NCBI GenBank assembly: GCA_035712145.1
Contig: DASTBI010000187.1
Span: 1-64,000, forward strand
Length of the DNA stretch: 64,000 nucleotides
Direction of reading: 5' to 3'
Source of the DNA: Candidatus Eisenbacteria bacterium
Lineage (GTDB): Bacteria > Eisenbacteria > RBG-16-71-46
Shown: positions 24,579-32,336 of the stretch, one piece after another
How the letters are laid out: every line of letters starts with the position of its first letter
Position numbering within the stretch: the first letter of the stretch is position 1
Program-made: the position numbers and the translations under genes
Notes under the pieces: model-generated
The model's input: the letters and a program-made list of their open reading frames with translations, nothing else
What the model was told of the DNA's origin: nothing
Database searches by the model: none

Positions 24579-25010
24579 CTACGATCGATCCCCGAGCTGC
24601 AGCGGATTGAATCCGAGATCGGGTCTCGTGACGCGCAGCAGCCTTCCGGGATCGGTGACGATCTGCACCTCGCAGGTCACGGTCACCACGGCGCGGAAGA
24701 GATGACCCCCGTAAGCGACGAAGTCCTCGCCGGCCAGGATCAGATGGCAATGCGGGAACGGCTGGCCCTCCAGCTCGCTGAGATTTCCGGTGAGCGCGAG
24801 GATCTCGTGATCGCCTTCGAACGTCCTTCGCACGTAGGTTTTCGAAGCCGGCACGAAGAAGCCGAGCTCCGTATCCCCCACGGCGCCGATGGCCGTGATC
24901 GCTCCGGCGCGCAGGCCCGCCGACTTCGCGAACGACTGGATCGTGGCGAAGATCTCCTCGCCGGGCTCGATCTTCAGCGCCCAGCCATATCGGGTGCGCT
25001 GGGACTCCAT
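24579..25010 (-). CDS. PPC-domain (DUF296) protein
   Basis: A 143-residue single-domain protein of the plant-and-prokaryote-conserved (PPC/DUF296) family. The typical order is seen: IEPGEEIFATIQSFA, LRAGAITAIGAVGDTELG, the LTGNLSELEGQPFPHCHLIL stretch carrying metal-type His residues, and GGHLFRAVVTVTCEV. Plant members bind AT-rich DNA next to hooks; bacterial stand-alone members form trimers of unknown role. The ATG 25010 follows a strong GGAGGAGG. It overlaps the 3' end of the peptidase gene by 37 bp and is the last gene of its operon. Confidence 0.9.
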   Translation of the reverse strand: MESQRTRYGWALKIEPGEEIFATIQSFAKSAGLRAGAITAIGAVGDTELGFFVPASKTYVRRTFEGDHEILALTGNLSELEGQPFPHCHLILAGEDFVAYGGHLFRAVVTVTCEVQIVTDPGRLLRVTRPDLGFNPLQLGDRS

Positions 25011-26911
25011 GCGGCCTCCTCCTCCGGGATCCAATCCGAGAGTCCGAGCCTCTCGGTGAGCTCGAACCACGCCGCGAGATGGCCGGGAGTGCTCCATCCC
25101 GTCTCCAGCCACACCAGGTGCTCGATCTCGGTGATCGTGCGCCGGCCGTCGCACGCGAGCCAGGCCAGCTCCGACACGAGCGGCGCGTTCTCGATCTCGA
25201 GCTCGCGGCGTCGCCATGCGTCGCGCAGCTCCAGCGGAAGCTCGCCCCATCCTTCGATCAGGCGGCGCGGGAATCCGAGCGGAGCGGTGATCACGCGCCG
25301 CGGCCTTCGGGAGTCCTTGACGATTTGCGGCTCCCGCCATGCTTGAAACGAGCCAGCCTCCTGCTGCACGAATTCGCGAAACTCGCGCCGTGCCTTTTCG
25401 ATTCGTGGCGCCGGCACTTCCAGCCGAGCCAGGCTCGACAGCGCATGAGATCCTCGCAGCGCCTCGCGCGCGACGGCGCGCTCCGCGTCCGCGTGATCGA
25501 TCGCCTCCAGGACCCGGACGCGCGCGTGACGCTCGACCTGCTCGAGAATCCAGGTTGGCTGGAGCGTGTCCGCGCTCGCCAGCGTGGCGACATAAGCGCC
25601 GGCGCAGCGGGCCGCGAGCGCGAGCGAGCCTGGGTCGGTCTTGTCCGGCGTGTCATGCGAGGAATGGTAGAAGCGATCCGGCCATTGGATCAGCATCGGA
25701 CAGGGCACGCCGATTCCGGGATCGACGAAGACGGCATGATCGCTGCCGCCGCCGAATGGGACCTCGGCCATCCGAGTCATCGAATAGTGCCCGGGCCCCG
25801 AATACGACGGCACCCAGTCCACGGCCTTGCTCCGGATCCTGGCCAGCAACGTCTCGGCGAACGAGGCCGACCACACCGGAGGATGCTCGAGCAGGAACGT
25901 GCTGCCGCAGAGCTGCTGATTCTCTCCCACCATGTCGAGGTTGAGCGCCGCGGCGATGTCCGCCCCGTGCTCGGGCCTTCGGGCGAAGAACGCGTACGTG
26001 CCGGTCAGCTCTGGAACCCACAAGAACCGCAGCGGCCGTCCGAGCGGTCGCCCGCCGCGGGTCTCGGCGGCGAGGACCCGCGCCACCTCCAGATTGGCGG
26101 CGGCGCCCGAGGCGTTGTCGTTGGCGGATGGCTTTGGATGGCACAGATGCGAGACCAGCACCACCTCGGGCCTCGGGTCGCCCGAAAGAAGGCCTGACAA
26201 GAGAGGGAGGCTTCCGTCGAACGCGCGCGCGTCGATTTCGACGTCGAGCTCGAGCGATTCCCCGCGCCTCAGCCGCGCCCGCAGCGCGTCTGCGGCGCGC
26301 GGCGTGACCACGAAGCCCCAGCCGCGTGGCTCGTCGCCCGCCCACCAGAACGAGGTGTAGTTGAGCGCATCGGTCTCGTCGTCGCGCGTTCGCACCGGAT
26401 GCAGAAGGCGGCGCGTGTCGGTGAGTATTCCCGCGGCCTGGCGACGCAGCACCGCGAGATCCAGAACGCGATGGACGTCTCCGCCGGCCAGCACCACGCA
26501 CCCCCGGAGTTCGCGGCCGGCGTAGTGCTCTTCCTCGGTGCCCTCGCCGACTTCGACCAGCCGAAACCGGCCGCGCGCCGGTGCGCTGCGCTGGACGATC
26601 GACAGCGGCTCCGCGACCACGTCGCACAGGCGCTCGCGACTCCCGCCGGCGAGCAGGTCGGCCCATGCGCGCTCGCAGGCCCAGCCTTGCGGCATCACCT
26701 GACCGAGGAAACGCGTTCGGCCGTCGGCCGGGACGCGATCGATCTCGACCCGCAGTCCCGCGCGCTCGAGCTCGCCCGCCAGCCAGTCGGCCGCCTGGTC
26801 GAGACCGGGGCTCGCCTGCAGCCGATGGAAGCGTGTCAGGGCCTCCACCGCCGACAGCGCGCGCTCTCCCGAGACCTTCTGCCGCATCGTCTCGAGCCAG
26901 GCGTGGAACAT
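24974..26911 (-). CDS. M28/DUF4910-like zinc aminopeptidase with C-terminal winged-helix-like region
   Basis: 645 residues. The zinc-peptidase core shows the ligands in order: SHLCHPKPSANDNASG (His and Asp), VPELTGTYAF (catalytic Glu candidate), LNLDMVGENQ (Asp) and RFYHSSHDTPDK (His). This matches the DUF4910/M28 aminopeptidase pattern. A PA-like segment lies before the core (residues 115-215). The last 100 residues resemble a winged helix (LAWLACDGRRTITEIEHLVW), an unusual addition. There is no signal peptide, so it is probably cytoplasmic and trims peptides. It sits between a membrane glycosyltransferase and the PPC gene, with an 8-bp gap upstream. Confidence 0.82.
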   Translation of the reverse strand: MFHAWLETMRQKVSGERALSAVEALTRFHRLQASPGLDQAADWLAGELERAGLRVEIDRVPADGRTRFLGQVMPQGWACERAWADLLAGGSRERLCDVVAEPLSIVQRSAPARGRFRLVEVGEGTEEEHYAGRELRGCVVLAGGDVHRVLDLAVLRRQAAGILTDTRRLLHPVRTRDDETDALNYTSFWWAGDEPRGWGFVVTPRAADALRARLRRGESLELDVEIDARAFDGSLPLLSGLLSGDPRPEVVLVSHLCHPKPSANDNASGAAANLEVARVLAAETRGGRPLGRPLRFLWVPELTGTYAFFARRPEHGADIAAALNLDMVGENQQLCGSTFLLEHPPVWSASFAETLLARIRSKAVDWVPSYSGPGHYSMTRMAEVPFGGGSDHAVFVDPGIGVPCPMLIQWPDRFYHSSHDTPDKTDPGSLALAARCAGAYVATLASADTLQPTWILEQVERHARVRVLEAIDHADAERAVAREALRGSHALSSLARLEVPAPRIEKARREFREFVQQEAGSFQAWREPQIVKDSRRPRRVITAPLGFPRRLIEGWGELPLELRDAWRRRELEIENAPLVSELAWLACDGRRTITEIEHLVWLETGWSTPGHLAAWFELTERLGLSDWIPEEEAAWSPSAPDMAGR

Positions 26912-26919
26912 CGGGTCTC

Positions 26920-28266
26920 CTAGCGGCGTGCGCGTCGGCGATCCGCGGTCGCACGCCTCTGGCGGCGGCGGCGCACGATGGCGAAGATCGCCGCGACCGT
27001 GAGCGGGATGCCGTACTCGATCCAGCGCCCGCCGAGCGAGAGGCCTTCGCCTTCGGCGAGTGGCGCGAACAGACCGTACGCCAGGATGCAGGTCAGCGAA
27101 AGCAGCACCCATCCCGGTGAGCGGCCGAGCGGCTCCAGCACCATCGCCCAGCCGAATGACCAGGGGTGAGCGACCGGCGATGCGATCCATGCGCCGCGCA
27201 GCGCTGCGCGCGTCGCCTCGGGTGCTACGACGCGGCGCCACGTGAGCGACACCACGAGCACGGCCACCAGACCGGCGGCCAGTCCAAGAGCCTTGAGCGG
27301 GTCGCCGATCCATGCCGCGAGGTAATGGAACAGGAGCGCGTTGTTGGCCCACACGCGGGTCGAAGCGGCGAGCCCCGAGCTCGACCCGAGTGTCTCGAAG
27401 AAGTACACGCCGAGTCCGAGGCCGATCACGACCAACGCCACGATTCGCGCGCGCCAGGTCCAGCTCCGCCACACGAACGGCAGCGCGAGAATCGGCAGCA
27501 GATGGGTCAGCGCGGCCACCGACAAGGCAACGGCCGAGAACATCGGCCGGCGCACCGCGTACATGAGCGCCGCGACCATCCACACCATCGCGGTCGGATC
27601 GTGATGACCCGAACCGGCGAATTCGGTGAGCACGAGCGGACACCACGCATAGGCGATCGCGGCGGTCGCATCCACGCCACGGCCGCGCACCCAGAAGACC
27701 AGCAGCCACACCAGCGCGAGATCATGGAGCAGGATCCACGACTTCATCGCCCAGATCGTGCTCGAGATCCTGGCCACGAGTGCTTCGCCGGCCAGCGCGA
27801 GAGGCGGGCGGATCGAGGCGAGCTCGGGATGATCGATGCGCGGGAACACCGTCTGGTCGCGCAGGGACTCGAGCTCCGGCGCCAGCGGACTCAGCCGATA
27901 CGGGTCGTGTCCCGCGGCCAGGACACGTCCTTCCCATACCGAGCGGTAGATGTCGTCCGCAAGCGACGGCGTCACGGGCAGCAGCGCCACGCGCGCCGCG
28001 AGGGCGACGGCGAGGACCACGGAGGGCGCGATCGGCGGCGCATCGCGCGTGCTGCGCCACACCGCCACCGCGTAGAACGCGAACCCTGCGGCGAACAGCG
28101 CCTGGAAGGTGCCCAGCTCGGCGCGCCACGAGGGCATCCGCGCCAGCAGCACGGCCGCCAGCGTGACGCCGGTTCCGAGCGCCAGCAGCTCGAGCGCCGG
28201 TCCACGGGGCTGCCGCGGGCGGGCCGCCCCGCCTTCGATCAGCTCGAGCCGAGGGCGCTCGTGCAC
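26920..28266 (-). CDS. GT87/DUF2029-like membrane mannosyltransferase
   Basis: A 448-residue protein with about ten membrane helices. The first periplasmic loop contains the family-type acidic motif SLADDIYRSVWEGRVLAAG followed by HDPYRLSP, as in polyprenyl-phosphate-mannose-dependent transferases. A second loop has EFAGSGHHDPTAM. A short Arg-rich tail ends the protein. It probably adds mannose to a lipid or glycan on the outer face of the inner membrane, but the acceptor is unknown. GTG 28266 directly abuts the upstream TAG stop. Confidence 0.75.
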   Translation of the reverse strand: MHERPRLELIEGGAARPRQPRGPALELLALGTGVTLAAVLLARMPSWRAELGTFQALFAAGFAFYAVAVWRSTRDAPPIAPSVVLAVALAARVALLPVTPSLADDIYRSVWEGRVLAAGHDPYRLSPLAPELESLRDQTVFPRIDHPELASIRPPLALAGEALVARISSTIWAMKSWILLHDLALVWLLVFWVRGRGVDATAAIAYAWCPLVLTEFAGSGHHDPTAMVWMVAALMYAVRRPMFSAVALSVAALTHLLPILALPFVWRSWTWRARIVALVVIGLGLGVYFFETLGSSSGLAASTRVWANNALLFHYLAAWIGDPLKALGLAAGLVAVLVVSLTWRRVVAPEATRAALRGAWIASPVAHPWSFGWAMVLEPLGRSPGWVLLSLTCILAYGLFAPLAEGEGLSLGGRWIEYGIPLTVAAIFAIVRRRRQRRATADRRRARR

Positions 28267-30396
28267 CTAACGGTTGCGCGGGACCGTCACGCGCTTGGCC
28301 TGGGTCGCGCCATTGCCGGCCTGATCCACCACGCGGACCGCCACCGTGTGCTCGCCGGGGTCGAGGTCCGGCAGTCGCGCACGGAAGGCCAGCGACCGCT
28401 CGTCCGCGAGCCCGCCCTGAGGCGTGACCTCACGCCAGTCGTCCTCGTCGACCGCGACGTCGACGCGCACCAGGATGCTGTGCTCGTCCTCCGCGCGCCC
28501 GCTCATCGTCACCGCCCGGGATTCGCCGCGCACATCGAACGCGGTCACCTGAGGGGGGGTGTTGTCGATGGTGAACGGCTCGCTCAGCGCTTCCGTCTGG
28601 AGCGCTTCGCCCACGGCGTTGGCCGGCGCGTCGCTGGCGCGAATGCGGATGCGATAGCGGCCATCGGGGATGTTGCGCGTGTCCCAAGTGAACGAGGTCG
28701 CTTGCACGTCCTCGCCGATCGATGACCAGGTCTCGCCGTTCTCCGAACGCAGATCGACCTGGTAGATCAGCGCGTCGCCATTGGGATCGCTGCCCCGCCA
28801 TTGCAGCGTGCGCAACCCTCGCGCCCACTCGGGCAGCAGCTTGACCGGCCGTCCGGTCGGCGGCGCGGGCATCGAGTACTCGACGCGCTGTCCGCTGGGA
28901 AGGGTCTGCGTCACGGGCTCGGACCGCGGCTGGAGGTCGCCCTCGCGGAAGCCGGTGCCCTGCGGCGCGACCGTGACCTCCTCGACGCGCGGCGGGACGT
29001 TCTGCTCGCGCCACGCCACTTCGACGGCATCGACTCGTGGATTGCCTCCGGCCATCGTGATCTTCCATTGCAGGTAGCGCGCCGCAGGCGAGCGCGAGCC
29101 CTGATCGCCGACCGTGCGCCAGGGGCTCCACGTCGTGTCCGGAGGGTCGGTGTTGCCGCTGCGCGTCTCGATCTCGATCTTGCCGCCGCGCGACTCGCCT
29201 CGCCAGCGCACGCGGCCGAAGCGGGCGAAGCGCCGCGCGTCCTGAGCGGCCGCAACGAGCTCGCCGCGATCGGCCTTCTCCGGGCCGAGCCGCCACAGCG
29301 CGCCGGGATTCGAGGTCGCCGCGTACAACCGTCCGCGGCGGTCGCGGGTCAGCGCGGTGATCTGTCCTTGGGGCGCGCTCAGCCATTGCGAGCCGAATGC
29401 GGTGCCATCGAGGCGGAAGACCGTCGCCCGGTTGCCGGTGGCGGCGAACACGCCCTCAGGAGCACCGAGCAACGCGAACACGAAGGGGTGCGGCGAAGTC
29501 CACATCGAGGTCGCGGAGCTGTCGGGGACGATGCGATAGACGGTGGCACGGCCGCCGGTCACGGCGCTCCGCACCGGCTGCGGACGCTGCGCCGCCGCCG
29601 CAGGCGCGTCGTCTTCGTCGCCGGCGCCTTCGCTGGTGGTGGCGGTGGCCGACGCGGTGAGGCCGGCCGCGTAAAGGGCGCCGTCGGCGCCGAGCGCGAG
29701 CGCGCGCACTTCGTCCTCGGCGGCGTCATAGGTGGTGCTCCTGTCGCCGTTCGCGGAGACGTGCACCACGCGTCCCTTGGAGTCGCCGCCCGCGTAGCAG
29801 CCGCCGCGGCCATCGGAGACGATCGAGACCAGGTTGCTCTCGTCGCTGTCGAGCACCGTGGTGGCTTTTCCCGCGGAGATCTTCATCAATCGGCCGCGTG
29901 TCCCGGTCGCCGCCCACCAGGCTCCGCTTCCGGCCGCTGCCAGGCCCCAGACGTAACGCTCACCCGTCCGCGCGAGCAGCGTGGTGTCGCCCTTGGCGGA
30001 GATGCGGTAGACCCGCCCCTCGGGTCCGGTCCCTGCCACGAGACCGTCGCCGTCGGCGACGAGCGAGAGGACCTGCCCGGCCGAGAGCTTGATCCATGGG
30101 CGGACGCCGCGCTCGGTCCAGCGGTCGATGCGGCCGCCATCCCCCGCCATCGCCACCGAGCCGTCGCTCATCGCCGCGATCGCCCAGATCACCGAGAGGC
30201 TCTCGGCGGGGCTCGACGCCGTCCGCGGTCCCAGGCTCAGCACGCCGTCGGGGCCGACCACCACACCGTTCGCTTCCGCCTTCGCGTAATCCGCGGGAGC
30301 ATCGGTGATCCACATCTGCGTCTCGACCGCGTGGGCCCTTGCCGCCAGAAGAAGGAGGCCGGCCCCGATCGTCACCTTCCACTGCGTTCGCCTCAT
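28267..30396 (-). CDS. Secreted seven-bladed-propeller protein with Ig-like C-terminus
   Basis: A 709-residue exported protein. A signal peptide (ITIGAGLLLLAARAHAVE region) ends near residue 25. Residues 60-400 form propeller-type repeats with GxxGRVYRIS, WGLAAAGSGAWWAATG, and GGCYAGGDSKGRVVHV patterns. Residues 400-560 look like a jelly-roll or discoidin-type segment (FGRVRWRGESRGGKIEIETR piece). Two Ig/FN3-like domains follow, ending in a VRVVDQAGNGATQAKRV strand. No catalytic residues are recognised. It lies 13 bp after the S55 peptidase and may act with it at the cell surface (inference). Confidence 0.75.
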   Translation of the reverse strand: MRRTQWKVTIGAGLLLLAARAHAVETQMWITDAPADYAKAEANGVVVGPDGVLSLGPRTASSPAESLSVIWAIAAMSDGSVAMAGDGGRIDRWTERGVRPWIKLSAGQVLSLVADGDGLVAGTGPEGRVYRISAKGDTTLLARTGERYVWGLAAAGSGAWWAATGTRGRLMKISAGKATTVLDSDESNLVSIVSDGRGGCYAGGDSKGRVVHVSANGDRSTTYDAAEDEVRALALGADGALYAAGLTASATATTSEGAGDEDDAPAAAAQRPQPVRSAVTGGRATVYRIVPDSSATSMWTSPHPFVFALLGAPEGVFAATGNRATVFRLDGTAFGSQWLSAPQGQITALTRDRRGRLYAATSNPGALWRLGPEKADRGELVAAAQDARRFARFGRVRWRGESRGGKIEIETRSGNTDPPDTTWSPWRTVGDQGSRSPAARYLQWKITMAGGNPRVDAVEVAWREQNVPPRVEEVTVAPQGTGFREGDLQPRSEPVTQTLPSGQRVEYSMPAPPTGRPVKLLPEWARGLRTLQWRGSDPNGDALIYQVDLRSENGETWSSIGEDVQATSFTWDTRNIPDGRYRIRIRASDAPANAVGEALQTEALSEPFTIDNTPPQVTAFDVRGESRAVTMSGRAEDEHSILVRVDVAVDEDDWREVTPQGGLADERSLAFRARLPDLDPGEHTVAVRVVDQAGNGATQAKRVTVPRNR

Positions 30397-30409
30397 CGGT
30401 CTCCCCGGG

Positions 30410-32242
30410 CTAGGGCGCTTGGGGGTCCACGGTGAATTCGAGCTGCACTTCACCGCTCACGTGGCCGTCGAGCTTCTTCTGCTGTTCGTCGAGCACGGCC
30501 TGGCTCCCGCGCCGCACCGCATCCTCGGCCGAGAGCCCGCTCGAGAGCAGCGCCAGCGCGGAGGTCGGCAGCTCGGGATAGTCCCGGCCGCGGCGCGTGA
30601 CCTCCGGGGCTCTCGCCAGCAGCTGGACGTAGAGCTGGTCCGCGGGGCGCAGCTTCTGGATCCGCCGCCACGCTTCGTCGAGCGAAGCAGGACGGAATCG
30701 GCCCGGCAGCCTGGCGGACTCGAGGCGGTCGAGCTCATTGCCGCCTCCCGCCCACAACACATAGCGCCCCTCGGGCACTTCCTCGGGCACCTTCATCTCC
30801 AGGTCGATGGTGCGCCGCTCGCCTCGCCAGCGCTCCACCTCGCAGCGAAGCTTGAGCACGGCGCCCGGCCGGACCGCCGCGTCCATCAGCTGGACGCCAC
30901 GCAGGGTCCACGCATCCTGCCCCGGCTCCACGGCGAGCCGAACGGACACGCTGTCGAGCGCCAGCGTGGAGAACGGATTGTTGTAGAGGAATGCGAGCGG
31001 CTGGGCGATCCCGGCGACCAGCTCATTGGTGGCCGATGCCCCGGTGGCGATGTCGTTGACGAAGAGCGGCGCCGCGCCGCGACGATGGAGTGTCAGCGAC
31101 CAGCGCACCGTCTGGTTGCCTCCCGTGCCCCCGCTCTCCAGCAGGCTGTTGAGACTGGCCAGCGCGACGATCTGCGGCGCCAGCGCGCGGTCTTCGATGC
31201 TCTGGAAGCGGTAGTTGCGAGCCGGCAGGGCAGCGCCCTCGAGTCGAACGGCGAGCGGCATGAGGCGAGGCGCAGGTCCCATCCGTCCCGCCACCGCCGC
31301 GCGGCGATCCTGTGTGGCCGTGCCGAGCGGCGCGCCGGAGCTGCCGAGCTTGAACGAGATCAGCTGACTCGACACGATGGTCGTGATCTCCGCACTCGAG
31401 AGCGGCAGCTTGACCGCGCCGGACTGGAACAGCGGATGTCCGAAGATCAGCACCTGATCGCCGTCTCGCCACGTCACGGTTCCGATGGCGGCGAGCTGCA
31501 TGTCGCCGCGCAGGAGATCGATCGCGACCGCCGAGCCCGGTTCGAGCGCAGGCCGCGCCGTGTTTGCCACGCCGGTCTTCCCACCCGGCACCGCCGCCAG
31601 CCCGAGCGGCGCGAGAAGCTTCTGGGCGAAGGGAAGGGCCGCGGGATCGAGGCCCACGCACGACACGGGAATCGACAACGCCACCGGCGCGCCGAGCGCC
31701 GCCTCCCCGGTGTTCGCCGGCGAGGTCGCTCCGGCCGGCGCGATCGGGGCAGCGCCCGCCCAGCTCAGTCCCCGGTACGTGGCCACCGACGTGGAGGCCG
31801 GCTCCAGACCGCTCGGTCCAGCGGTACCGGCATCGCCGCCTTCGGGCCGCGGCAGGCGGAGCACCTGGAGCATCTCGCCGATGGGCGTGACGCCGAACAA
31901 GGGCTCGCGACTGAAATTCCAGCCACTCGACAGAGCGCCGACCAGCTTGCCGTCCACATAGACCGGAGAGCCGCTCATGCCCTGCGCGATCCCCGTCTTC
32001 ACCACGCGCTCGCTGGTCGCCTTGGCCAGGATCAGATCACCCTGGACGTCACCGGTCTTGAGCACGCCGACGATCTCCGCCTCGAACTCCTCCACCTTCT
32101 GGCCGGAGAACACCGTGCGCACGACCGCCTTCTGGCCCGCCTGGAGCTGGTCGGGCGACATCGTGGGAACGGGCGCGGAAACCGCCGGACCGGCGGCGAA
32201 GAGAAGGCTCGCGATCGACGCGATCCATACGCGGAGGCTCAT
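30410..32242 (-). CDS. SpoIVB-type S55 family serine peptidase, secreted
   Basis: 610 residues. A signal peptide ends near VSA at residue 23. The S55 core has GxxGDVQGDLILAK and the catalytic-Ser block GIAQGMSGSPVYVDGKLVGAL at residues 84-104 (Ser90 or Ser92), then a PIGEML helix and IGTVTWRDGDQVLIFGHPLF. SpoIVB of Bacillus cleaves SpoIVFA in sporulation signalling, but S55 proteins also occur in non-sporulating phyla, where their targets are unknown. The 300-residue C-terminal part is not recognised. The ATG 32242 lies only a few bases from the predicted transcription start. Confidence 0.85.
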   Translation of the reverse strand: MSLRVWIASIASLLFAAGPAVSAPVPTMSPDQLQAGQKAVVRTVFSGQKVEEFEAEIVGVLKTGDVQGDLILAKATSERVVKTGIAQGMSGSPVYVDGKLVGALSSGWNFSREPLFGVTPIGEMLQVLRLPRPEGGDAGTAGPSGLEPASTSVATYRGLSWAGAAPIAPAGATSPANTGEAALGAPVALSIPVSCVGLDPAALPFAQKLLAPLGLAAVPGGKTGVANTARPALEPGSAVAIDLLRGDMQLAAIGTVTWRDGDQVLIFGHPLFQSGAVKLPLSSAEITTIVSSQLISFKLGSSGAPLGTATQDRRAAVAGRMGPAPRLMPLAVRLEGAALPARNYRFQSIEDRALAPQIVALASLNSLLESGGTGGNQTVRWSLTLHRRGAAPLFVNDIATGASATNELVAGIAQPLAFLYNNPFSTLALDSVSVRLAVEPGQDAWTLRGVQLMDAAVRPGAVLKLRCEVERWRGERRTIDLEMKVPEEVPEGRYVLWAGGGNELDRLESARLPGRFRPASLDEAWRRIQKLRPADQLYVQLLARAPEVTRRGRDYPELPTSALALLSSGLSAEDAVRRGSQAVLDEQQKKLDGHVSGEVQLEFTVDPQAP

Positions 32243-32251
32243 CGGCCAGTC

Positions 32252-32257
32252 ACTATA
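32252..32257 (-). promoter_or_regulatory. Predicted -10 box of the S55 peptidase operon
   Basis: TATAGT on the minus strand (32257-32252). Transcription should begin near 32245, three to four bases before the ATG at 32242. No good -35 hexamer is seen. The same TATAGT precedes both subtilase genes. Confidence 0.4.
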
Positions 32258-32299
32258 ACAGAGCGGCATCGATCGAGGCCGCCGGCGCACGTGCTCGGC

Positions 32300-32328
32300 T
32301 TGAACCACTGTCGGGTTGCTCTTAGAGT
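32300..32328 (+). promoter_or_regulatory. Predicted promoter of the homocysteine methyltransferase gene
   Basis: TTGAAC (32300-32305), a 17-base spacer and TAGAGT (32323-32328). Transcription would start at about 32335-32337, at the ATG itself, so a leaderless mRNA is expected. Confidence 0.6.
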
Positions 32329-32336
32329 GCCGCGCC

